Positions 1 to 6,022 of a stretch of DNA of 6,924 nt are shown piece after piece (position 1 is the first letter of the stretch; every line of letters starts with the position of its first letter). Below the pieces are notes generated by a model. It worked only from the letters and a program-made list of their open reading frames with translations, did not search any database and was not told the DNA's origin. The position numbers and the translations under genes are program-made. The DNA is taken from the NCBI GenBank assembly GCA_003154555.1, contig PMDT01000261.1:7855-14778 (forward strand), given 5' to 3'. The stretch comes from Spirochaetaceae bacterium. GTDB lineage: Bacteria; Spirochaetota; Spirochaetia; SZUA-6; Fen-1364.

Positions 1-156
1 AACATCCTGAAACGCAAGCGCTTCACGCTCGTCAAGGTGATCGACGAGAAGCTGGAGGCGCTCGCGGCCTCGGTTCTGGCCTCGCAGACGGAGCAGTTGG
101 CCATTCTGGCGCAGATCGACGAAATCAACGGCCTGCTCGTGAACTTCATGTCATGA
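1..156 (+). CDS. holB: Probable DNA polymerase III delta-prime subunit, C-terminal end (partial)
   Basis: This is an open frame from the window edge to a TGA at 154-156, giving the last 51 residues of a protein whose start lies upstream. The visible part looks mainly helical (IDEKLEALAASVLASQTEQL, then IDEINGLLVNFMS). Its end resembles the C-terminal helical collar of clamp-loader delta/delta-prime subunits, where an 'I..IN.LL' helix is common. The identification rests mostly on context: holB immediately followed by ricT (PSP1 family) is a recurrent gene order in several bacterial phyla. If correct, the protein is part of the clamp loader that places the sliding clamp on primed DNA. No ATPase or zinc-binding region falls inside the window, so another helical protein cannot be excluded. 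The gap to ricT is 22-25 bp depending on the ricT start, which suggests co-transcription. Confidence 0.5.
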   Translation, partial: NILKRKRFTLVKVIDEKLEALAASVLASQTEQLAILAQIDEINGLLVNFMS

Positions 157-166
157 ACGGACCCTC

Positions 167-172
167 AGGGAG
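167..172 (+). promoter_or_regulatory. Ribosome binding site of ricT
   Basis: AGGGAG lies 6 nt before a GTG at 179 and 9 nt before an ATG at 182. Both starts are in frame and adjacent, so the site supports either and the choice changes the protein by one residue. Confidence 0.6.
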
Positions 173-178
173 CACGGT

Positions 179-1195
179 GTGATGAGCGACGAAGAAGGCG
201 TAATGGACGAGCAGGCAGAGGAACGCATGGAAGACGCCCCTGCCTTTGACGGTGAGCAGCAGGGCGCCACCGGCCCGGTGCGGTCCGCCGGACCGCGGGC
301 GGAAGGCAGCGCGCCCTGGCGGGTGAAGATCCTGTATTCCAGCGCCACCGAGTTCTGCGACGCCCCTGAGGGGATGGACATCGCGGTAGGAACGATGATC
401 GTCGTCCCCACCCGCTACGGCAACGAGCTGGGCAGGGTGTTGGGCCGGGAAACAGACTCCGCGGACGTCGGGGCGGAAGTGCGGACGGTCGTGCGGGTGG
501 CGGGGCCGGCCGACCTTTCCCGCGTCCAGGACAACGACATGAAACAGGACACCGCTTACTCCCTCTGCCGGGAGAAAATCGCGTCCCGCAATCTCGAGAT
601 GAAGCTCGTGAGCGCCCACTACCTGCTGGACGAGCAGAAGATCCTGTTTCTCTTTACCGCTGACAGCCGCGTGGACTTCCGCGAGCTCGTGAAGGATCTC
701 GTCTCGGTGTTCAAGATGCGCATCGAGCTGCGGCAGATCGGGGTGCGCGACGAAGCGCGCGTGGTGGGAGGTCTGGGCATCTGCGGCCGCGCCCTGTGCT
801 GCAACGCCATTACCGACCGGCTCCGCCCGGTGTCCATCAAGATGGCAAAGGAACAGAATCTCACGCTCAATTCGATGAAAATATCCGGCCCCTGCGGCAG
901 GCTCCTCTGCTGCCTCTCCTACGAGTTCGACGTGTACAAGGAGGCGCGCCAGACGCTGCCCTCCATGGGCACCCGCGTCCAGCACGAGGGGGAGGAGTTC
1001 AAGGTGACGGAGCTGAATGTGCTCGCCCGCCGCGTGCGCTTCCAGAGCGAGTCCGGACGCGTGATCGACGTCGGCTTCGATTCGCTGTCGCGCAATCCCT
1101 CAACGCAGGCGTGGGAAATGCGGCCGCGCGCGGGAGCCACGGGACCCGCACCCGAACAGGTGGAGCGTCCGGCGCGGCCCGATACCGCGCGCTAG
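179..1195 (+). CDS. ricT: RicT/YaaT-family PSP1-domain protein with clustered cysteines
   Basis: The 338-residue protein belongs to the PSP1 C-terminal domain family (Bacillus RicT/YaaT). In Bacillus, RicT forms the Y-complex with RicA and RicF, binds [4Fe-4S] clusters and assists RNase Y-dependent mRNA maturation. That role is known there and only inferred here. Residues 1-45 are acidic and low-complexity, probably disordered. A conserved block starts near 47 (VKILYSSATEFCDAPEG, then GTMIVVPTRYGNELGRV). The signature region at 155-250 contains FTADSRVDFRELVKDL, RIELRQIGVRDEAR, GGLGICGRALCC and SGPCGRLLCCLSYE. The six cysteines at 202, 207, 208, 239, 244 and 245 are the expected metal ligands. 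Residues about 312-338 form a Pro/Arg-rich tail. The length is somewhat above the roughly 275 residues of Bacillus RicT because of the two tails. Start is GTG at 179 or ATG at 182; the upstream neighbour is probable holB. No ricA or ricF is visible. Confidence 0.92.
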   Translation: MMSDEEGVMDEQAEERMEDAPAFDGEQQGATGPVRSAGPRAEGSAPWRVKILYSSATEFCDAPEGMDIAVGTMIVVPTRYGNELGRVLGRETDSADVGAEVRTVVRVAGPADLSRVQDNDMKQDTAYSLCREKIASRNLEMKLVSAHYLLDEQKILFLFTADSRVDFRELVKDLVSVFKMRIELRQIGVRDEARVVGGLGICGRALCCNAITDRLRPVSIKMAKEQNLTLNSMKISGPCGRLLCCLSYEFDVYKEARQTLPSMGTRVQHEGEEFKVTELNVLARRVRFQSESGRVIDVGFDSLSRNPSTQAWEMRPRAGATGPAPEQVERPARPDTAR

Positions 1196-1224
1196 ACGCT
1201 CCCCACCCCGGCAGTCCCCACCCC

Positions 1225-2634
1225 TCAATCGGTGACTTTTTCTCCCTTCAGGAACATGTCCATCCTGGAAAGCATGCCGCTCACCTGGCCCTTGGTGAGG
1301 GCGAATTCGTTCACGCCGCTTACGAATACTGCGTCGAAGTCGCGGTCATACGGTACATAGTCCACGCGGACAGTCCTGCTGGCGCCCTTGTTAAGCGTGT
1401 AGGTCACTGAAACGTCGGGCTTGTCAGCCACGGTGCGCGACACGACCCCTTCCACCTGCTGATCGATGACGGCCTGGTAGAACTTCTTGAAGTTGTCCTC
1501 GTCGGCCGTCTTGCCGTCCATTGTGTAGGAGGCGACGACCTGGTCGGGATCCCCGGCCTTGTCAGCTTTTTTCGTCGTGCGGGTGATCGTGAAGACATGG
1601 TTCGTGCCCGCGGCCGAGATGTCCAGCCTGTCGACATCGTCGATATTCGGGATGAAGGCGAACTTGTCGATCACGGAGAACGGCTTCAGGTCGAGGAAGC
1701 TCACCGAGGAGGTGTCGGTGAGGTACACAGAGGGCTCGCCCTTGATCATGAAGTACGTCTGCGCCCCTTTTTGGGAGCCGAAGATGAAGTCGATGGCATT
1801 CGACTTGTCGCGGACGATGGCTTCGCCGCTGGGGCGTGCAAGCCCGTAGGGCGCGAGGTCCTTCGGGTTGTCGGCGGCGAAATCGGCGATCGTCACCGAC
1901 TGGGTTCCCTTGATGACCTTATCCTGCTGCTCGGAATCCAGCCCGCGCGGCATGCGATAGGGCTGTGTCACCAAATACTGCCCGAAACCGAACTGGGAGC
2001 TTTTTGCCTCGTCGGTGGTTTTCTGCTTGACCTCGATGACCGACCTGTCGTGCAGCAGGAACTTTACGTAGGTGATCTCGTCGTAGTTGAGCGCCGGGGT
2101 GATCGTCTTGGAGCGCAGGTCATTCGCCGTCCAATGGTAGTGCTGGCCATTGTTCATCCATACCGTGTAGACCTTTGGATCGCCCTTCACCTGGAGATAA
2201 TAGGTGCTTCCGGCATCGGTCTTGTTTCCGAGGTAGAGCGTGTGGGTGGTGCCGTCCTCCCAGGTCGCCGTGCCCGTCACCTGGGGCGATTTCAGTCCAT
2301 ACTTCGCGAGGTCGGCGGGGTTCTCATCGATGGTGCGCTCGGCCATGAGCGCCGAGAAGCTGTAGAGGAGGTCATCCGTGCTGGAGGTGTCCAGCGGCCC
2401 GGCGACAGGCGGATCCGTCACCCAGGCGCCGTTTTTCTTCTGGAGCGTGAGGGTGCCTTCGGCCCGGTCGAGGACGATCTTTACGATCTTGTCCTTGTCG
2501 CCCTGTGACAGGGGCGGCTTCGGGGGAGTTGCGGCGCCCGGTGCCGGCTTCCGCGGCGAGATGATGAAGTAGGCACCGATGATCGCCGCAAGGACGACGA
2601 CAACGATGCCGAGTGTCCAGACCCGCCTGCTCAT
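1225..2634 (-). CDS. DUF4340-domain membrane-anchored protein, fourth gene of the ABC operon
   Basis: I call a 469-residue protein from the ATG at 2634. This start overlaps the GldG stop as ATGA and has GAGGAG 9 nt upstream. A longer in-frame ATG at 2655 adds seven residues but lacks a good binding site. An N-terminal membrane helix (about 5-25, WTLGIVVVVLAAIIGAYFII) follows an Arg pair, predicting a cytoplasmic N-terminus and a large external domain. A Pro/Ala linker follows. The DUF4340 unit appears twice: NPADLAKYGL at 105 with YYLQVKGDPKVYTV at 145, and NPKDLAPYGL at 246 with YFMIKGEPSVYLT at 284. A further beta-rich region reaches the C-terminus. DUF4340 genes commonly accompany GldA/F/G-type ABC transporters; their biochemical role is unknown. 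I infer an extracytoplasmic accessory subunit of the transporter encoded by the preceding three genes. It ends convergently with ricT, 29 bp apart. Confidence 0.88.
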   Translation of the reverse strand: MSRRVWTLGIVVVVLAAIIGAYFIISPRKPAPGAATPPKPPLSQGDKDKIVKIVLDRAEGTLTLQKKNGAWVTDPPVAGPLDTSSTDDLLYSFSALMAERTIDENPADLAKYGLKSPQVTGTATWEDGTTHTLYLGNKTDAGSTYYLQVKGDPKVYTVWMNNGQHYHWTANDLRSKTITPALNYDEITYVKFLLHDRSVIEVKQKTTDEAKSSQFGFGQYLVTQPYRMPRGLDSEQQDKVIKGTQSVTIADFAADNPKDLAPYGLARPSGEAIVRDKSNAIDFIFGSQKGAQTYFMIKGEPSVYLTDTSSVSFLDLKPFSVIDKFAFIPNIDDVDRLDISAAGTNHVFTITRTTKKADKAGDPDQVVASYTMDGKTADEDNFKKFYQAVIDQQVEGVVSRTVADKPDVSVTYTLNKGASRTVRVDYVPYDRDFDAVFVSGVNEFALTKGQVSGMLSRMDMFLKGEKVTD

Positions 2635-4094
2635 AGATGACGTCTCCTCATCCATACGACGAAGCCGGCTCCAAGTATCAGCAATGGAAGAAGAATGACC
2701 ACGACGCCCGAGAGGATGAGTGCCCAGAGGCTGCTGATGTTCAGCCGCATTGTCTGGAGGCTTTTCGGGCGGATCGTGAGGCTGTCCTTTTGCCCCTTGA
2801 GCCAGCCGAGTGAGTTCATGAAGAAGTCCCCGTTGCCCGGGATGGCCGCGGTGAGAGACTGCGCGAGAAACCTGATGTCCCCGACGACCACGATCTGCGT
2901 GTCGGGTTTTCCCGGCTGGTCTGACGGGTCCGTAATGGCGACGGCCAGCGTGAATGGTCCCGAGACATCTCCCGCCTGGCGGTCCGCGGAAGTCGCGTGC
3001 TGGACGTCGCGCTTCCCGTATGACTTGCTTGACGAGGTGAGGAGCGGCTCGATCTTGAGGCTCTTCTTTTTCAGGTCGAGGGTCTGGATGGACTGCGACC
3101 AGGCCAGCACGACCTCGTAGTTGTTCGTCCGCAGGGGGCTGTTAATGTCGTGGTATTCCAGGGTCGGGATGATGTAGGCGGGGTTCTGCGTCGCGATCTT
3201 GTTCGTGTCCCCTTCCACGACGACGACTCCCTGCACCTGTACGCCGTAGCTCTTCAGGAGCCCCGCGAGGTTGGGGTACTGGTTGTCGTTCTGGAACACG
3301 TCGAAGAGGAACTCCGCGCGCCCGCCGCCTGCGAGGTACGTGCGCAGCTTGCTGGCGTCGTCCGCGGTCAGGTCGTTCTTCGGCGCCATGACGAGCACGA
3401 TATTCGCGTCATCCGGCACCGCCTTCGCGGTGAGGAAATCGAGGCTCTTCAGCTCGTAGTTCTCATTGGCGACCGCCGAGGTGAGGCCCAGGGAATCGAT
3501 GCTCTGCTCCCCATGTCCCGACAGGACATAGACGGTGACGTTCTTCTGCGCCGTGACATACATCACGGCGGCGGTGACCCGCTGCTCCACGGAGAGCGAC
3601 GTGAGCTGGGGCTGGGAATTGGGATTGCTTGGATCGTAGTTCGACGTGTCGTAGTTGTACATGTCGTAGATCCCGATGTTCTTGTTCCGTGACCCCGCCG
3701 CCACGACCAGCGTGCCCGCCGCGAGCCCCTGGCCGGTCGGATCGTACTGTTTCGTCCACCCGGGATTCATCTCGGGGTCGATGGTCTGCAGCTTCACGCG
3801 CCGGCTTCGCGCGGCATATTTCGCCAGTATCGCCTTCACGGTCGGGTCCTCCGTGCCGGCCTTCCCGATCGTCGTGATGGTGAGATCGGAAGAGAGCCCG
3901 TCGAGGATCTTGTAGGTCTCCGGCGACAGGGAATAGATCTTGTTCTGCGTGAGGTCGAGTCGGCCGGGGATCTGGTCCACGAGCACATTGATGGCGATGA
4001 TGATCGCGAGCCCCGCGACGATGATAAGGGTCGCGTAGCCTCCGAAACGGAACTTTCTGCTTTTCAGGGAATCCAGGAGAGATGTTTTCTTCAC
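2631..4094 (-). CDS. GldG-family ABC transporter auxiliary protein
   Basis: The 487-residue protein has the architecture of the GldG / ABC_transp_aux family. There is a basic N-terminus, a membrane helix at about 19-37, a large extracytoplasmic domain, and a second membrane helix at about 456-481 ending in a positively charged tail (WMRRRHL). Family landmarks include RLDLTQNKIYSLSPET (45-60) after the first helix, LSGHGEQS (191-198), VVGDIRFL (403-410), NSLGWL (427-432) and IRPKSL just before the last helix. In Flavobacterium, GldG works with the GldA ATPase and GldF permease and is needed for gliding; outside Bacteroidota the role is not established. The start is GTG, supported by GGAGG 6 nt upstream and by the position of the first helix. 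The permease stop lies 12 bp upstream, and the stop overlaps the DUF4340 start. A Tyr/Asn-rich stretch (about 143-159) looks like a lineage-specific insert. Confidence 0.9.
   Translation of the reverse strand: MKKTSLLDSLKSRKFRFGGYATLIIVAGLAIIIAINVLVDQIPGRLDLTQNKIYSLSPETYKILDGLSSDLTITTIGKAGTEDPTVKAILAKYAARSRRVKLQTIDPEMNPGWTKQYDPTGQGLAAGTLVVAAGSRNKNIGIYDMYNYDTSNYDPSNPNSQPQLTSLSVEQRVTAAVMYVTAQKNVTVYVLSGHGEQSIDSLGLTSAVANENYELKSLDFLTAKAVPDDANIVLVMAPKNDLTADDASKLRTYLAGGGRAEFLFDVFQNDNQYPNLAGLLKSYGVQVQGVVVVEGDTNKIATQNPAYIIPTLEYHDINSPLRTNNYEVVLAWSQSIQTLDLKKKSLKIEPLLTSSSKSYGKRDVQHATSADRQAGDVSGPFTLAVAITDPSDQPGKPDTQIVVVGDIRFLAQSLTAAIPGNGDFFMNSLGWLKGQKDSLTIRPKSLQTMRLNISSLWALILSGVVVILLPLLILGAGFVVWMRRRHL
2644..2649 (-). 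promoter_or_regulatory. Ribosome binding site that decides the DUF4340 gene start
   Basis: On the minus strand GAGGAG lies 9 nt before the ATG at 2634 and downstream of the alternative ATG at 2655. It sits inside the last codons of the GldG gene. This favours the shorter protein and implies translational coupling through the ATGA overlap. Confidence 0.65.
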
Positions 4095-4100
4095 GGCGTT

Positions 4101-4105
4101 CCTCC
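4101..4105 (-). promoter_or_regulatory. Ribosome binding site for the GTG start of the GldG-family gene
   Basis: GGAGG on the minus strand is followed by the 6-nt spacer AACGCC and then GTG at 4094. The TTG of the ATPase gene is preceded by the same six spacer bases. Confidence 0.7.
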
Positions 4106-4106
4106 C

Positions 4107-4976
4107 TTACACCCAGCGCCGTTTGTCGATCATGCGGATCGTGAGGAAGACGAAAGCGCCGGCAAACGAGATGTAGTAAACGATCGGGCTCAATCCGAGG
4201 ATCCCCATGCTGAAGTCGTTGTAGCGTTTCACCAGGGAGAACCAGGAGAGGATCTTCGCGATCAGCCCCGTAAAGAACGACCGCGAGAAGACGAAGAGCA
4301 GGACCACCGCCGCGGCGGCAAGCACGAACGCCACGGCGGCCGCGAGGAAGCTGCGCGTGCTGAACCATACCAGCGCCACGAGGGCCGCGCCGAGGACCGC
4401 GAGGAAGATGAGACCCGAGACCGCGTCGCTCGGGACGCTCTGGGCGACGAAGTCGAGTATCCAGATGAGAAGGAGCGCGGCGAATGTCTCGACGGCCGCG
4501 ACGAGCTGATTGTCGGTGACCGAGGAGAAGAAAAGCCCGATCGAGATGAAAGCGCACCCCATCAGGAGGAAGCCGATGTAGCCGCCGAGGATCTCCCACC
4601 AGCCGAGGCCCAGGAGCGAGAAGAAGCTCATGAGGACCGGGAAGAGCACCGTGATGAGGAGCGTGATGACGAAGACACCCACGGCAGCGAGGTACTTGCC
4701 CAGCACGATGCCTGTAATGGAGAGCGGGCTCGTGATGAGGAGCTGGTCTGTCTTCTGGCGCATCTCCTCGGAGAGGAGTCTCATGGTGAGGATGGGCACG
4801 AGGAAGAGGAAGATGAAGGTGAGATTGCTGAGCACTCCCGTGAAGCTGGGATTTCCGGTGAGGAGGTTGGACAGGGCGAAGAAGACACCCCCGATGAGGA
4901 CGAAGAACCCGACGAAGACAAACCCGATGGGGGATGAAAAATACGCCTTGAGTTCCCGACGAAATACCGCGAGCAT
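4107..4976 (-). CDS. ABC-2 type permease, GldF-like
   Basis: The 289-residue integral membrane protein is the likely transmembrane core of the transporter. After a short amphipathic start (MLAVFRRELKAYFSSP), I see helices near 17-38, 51-68, 96-120, 127-150, 159-176, 187-205, 211-231 and 263-282. Between helices 2 and 3 is the conserved cytoplasmic segment EEMRQKTDQLLITSPLS followed by IVLGKY. It is typical of the GldF/NosY-like ABC-2 group and is where the ATPase is expected to dock. Helices 6 and 7 look like an extra hydrophobic pair compared with shorter, six-helix GldF proteins. ATG at 4976 has AAGGAGG 9 nt upstream and lies 1 bp after the ATPase stop, so the two are tightly coupled. The GldG-like gene follows after 12 bp. 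Only one permease is encoded, so a homodimer is the simplest inference. The substrate cannot be read from the sequence. Confidence 0.92.
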   Translation of the reverse strand: MLAVFRRELKAYFSSPIGFVFVGFFVLIGGVFFALSNLLTGNPSFTGVLSNLTFIFLFLVPILTMRLLSEEMRQKTDQLLITSPLSITGIVLGKYLAAVGVFVITLLITVLFPVLMSFFSLLGLGWWEILGGYIGFLLMGCAFISIGLFFSSVTDNQLVAAVETFAALLLIWILDFVAQSVPSDAVSGLIFLAVLGAALVALVWFSTRSFLAAAVAFVLAAAAVVLLFVFSRSFFTGLIAKILSWFSLVKRYNDFSMGILGLSPIVYYISFAGAFVFLTIRMIDKRRWV

Positions 4977-4977
4977 G

Positions 4978-5925
4978 TCAGGATCCCTCCTTTTCGTCCG
5001 TGATGAGGTTGAGGAAAATCTCTTCCAGGGTGAGGTCCATTGACTTCATCATGAGCAGGGGCAGATTCCCCCGCGCGAATGCCTGGAACACGTCGCGGCG
5101 CACGTCTATGTCCCGCCTGGCCTCGACGACGAGGTCAACCGTGCCGGGCTCCTTGCTGCCGATGCACGCGGCCTTCACGACGTTGCCCACGCCCCGCGCG
5201 ACGGCAAGCGATTCCTGCTCGCCGCCGGCGACACGCAGATTCAGCTTGTTGTCACCGGTCATCCCGCGTGCAAGGTTCTCCGCGGTGTCGCTTGCCACGA
5301 TCTTGCCCCTGTTGATGATGAGCACGCGGCTGCAGACCGCCTGCACCTCGGGCAGGATATGGGAGCTCAGGATGATCGTGTGCTCCTTGCCCAGGGCGCG
5401 GATGAGATTGCGCGTCTCGATGATCTGCTGGGGGTCCAGGCCGATGGTCGGCTCGTCGAGAATCAGGACGGGCGGCGTTCCGATCATTGCCTGCCCGATG
5501 CCGACCCGCTGCTTGTAGCCCTTGGAGAGGTTCTTGATGAGACGGCCCTGCACGTCGGTGATCTTCGTCATCTCCATGGACCGCTCCATGTTCTCCTTGC
5601 GGCGGGAGCGCGCGACGCCCTTGATGTCGCAGACGAAGGAGAGATAGTCGCGGACGGTCATCTCCGGGTACAGCGGCGGAAGCTCGGGCATGTACCCGAT
5701 CTGCCTTTTCACTTCCTGCGGCTGCTCGAGGATATCGTGCCCGTCGAGCTTCACCGATCCCTCCGTGGCGGAGAGATACCCGGTGATGATATTCATTGTT
5801 GTCGACTTCCCGGCACCGTTGGGCCCGAGGAACCCGAGTATTTCACCCCTGTTCACGGTGAAATTGAGGCGGTCGACGGCCACACGCTGGCCATATTTCT
5901 TCGTGACGTTCTCGACCTGTATCAA
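4978..5925 (-). CDS. ABC transporter ATP-binding protein, GldA-like
   Basis: The 315-residue ATPase should power the complex formed with the downstream permease. Motifs in order: Walker A GPNGAGKS (34-41); IGYMPE (76-81) with Glu where many ABC proteins have the Q-loop Gln, as is common in this subgroup; signature LSKGYKQR (133-140); Walker B VLILDEPT with Asp157 and catalytic Glu158; D-loop GLDP (162-165); switch His189 in SSHI. The LSKGY form of the signature and the roughly 90-residue C-terminal extension are typical of GldA/CcmA-like ATPases paired with ABC-2 permeases. All catalytic residues are intact. The start is TTG at 5925, supported by AAAGGAG 6 nt upstream and by family alignment, since such proteins normally begin with 'MI.VENVTK.YG' exactly here. 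It is the first gene of the operon, behind a candidate extended -10 promoter. Confidence 0.95.
   Translation of the reverse strand: MIQVENVTKKYGQRVAVDRLNFTVNRGEILGFLGPNGAGKSTTMNIITGYLSATEGSVKLDGHDILEQPQEVKRQIGYMPELPPLYPEMTVRDYLSFVCDIKGVARSRRKENMERSMEMTKITDVQGRLIKNLSKGYKQRVGIGQAMIGTPPVLILDEPTIGLDPQQIIETRNLIRALGKEHTIILSSHILPEVQAVCSRVLIINRGKIVASDTAENLARGMTGDNKLNLRVAGGEQESLAVARGVGNVVKAACIGSKEPGTVDLVVEARRDIDVRRDVFQAFARGNLPLLMMKSMDLTLEEIFLNLITDEKEGS
4986..4992 (-). promoter_or_regulatory. Ribosome binding site of the permease gene
   Basis: AAGGAGG on the minus strand lies 9 nt before the permease ATG, inside the last codons of the ATPase gene. This places permease initiation within reach of ribosomes terminating on the ATPase frame. 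Confidence 0.7.
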
Positions 5926-5931
5926 GGCGTT

Positions 5932-5938
5932 CTCCTTT
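5932..5938 (-). promoter_or_regulatory. Ribosome binding site supporting the TTG start of the ATPase
   Basis: AAAGGAG on the minus strand is followed by AACGCC and then TTG at 5925. The strong site offsets the weak start codon and makes this start the clear choice. Confidence 0.75.
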
Positions 5939-5960
5939 CCTTCAGGCTCTGCAGCGATTT

Positions 5961-5977
5961 CACACCCTGTCCGTGTG
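5961..5977. repeat. Inverted repeat CACAC-N7-GTGTG over the predicted operon start site
   Basis: A perfect 5-bp dyad (CACAC at 5961-5965, GTGTG at 5973-5977) with a 7-bp centre lies just downstream of the candidate -10 box and overlaps the predicted transcription start near 5976. This is where a repressor operator would sit; it could also be a small hairpin at the 5' end of the mRNA. A 5-bp dyad can arise by chance. Confidence 0.4.
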
Positions 5978-5982
5978 GCAGG

Positions 5983-5992
5983 AGTATATCAA
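5983..5992 (-). promoter_or_regulatory. Candidate extended -10 promoter of the ABC operon
   Basis: On the minus strand the sequence is TTGATATACT: a TATACT -10 hexamer (5 of 6 to TATAAT) preceded by TG and one base, the extended -10 pattern. No good -35 box is seen at the usual distance, which fits extended -10 promoters. Transcription would start near 5976, giving a leader of about 50 nt before the TTG codon. Confidence 0.5.
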
Positions 5993-6022
5993 AAAAGCGC
6001 GTTATGGGTAGACTCCCTGCGC
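5991..6022 (-). terminator. Possible weak intrinsic terminator of the HAD gene
   Basis: On the minus strand GCGC (6019-6022) and GGG (6015-6017) can pair with CCC (6006-6008) and GCGC (5997-6000), followed directly by six T (5996-5991). The stem is short and bulged and includes the last HAD codons and its stop. The U-tract position is right, but the hairpin is weak, so readthrough into the ABC operon is possible. Confidence 0.35.

Noticed and set aside
146..985. Long minus-strand open frame opposite ricT
   Set aside because: Its His/Arg/Val-rich translation is typical of the antisense of a GC-rich gene. The plus strand has clear RicT motifs across the same bases.
1196..1260. Bidirectional terminator between ricT and the DUF4340 gene
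   Set aside because: There is a T-run near 1238-1242, but no stable hairpin precedes it on either strand. The CACC/GGTG pairing is only four bases.
1597..2508. Long plus-strand open frame opposite the DUF4340 gene
   Set aside because: The translation is low-complexity and rich in Val/Arg/Gly/Leu, with no motif and no binding site. The minus strand has recognisable DUF4340 repeats.
3463..4599. Minus-strand frame overlapping the permease and GldG genes
   Set aside because: It is an out-of-frame, Arg-rich reading that crosses the gene boundary. The two real genes explain the sequence.
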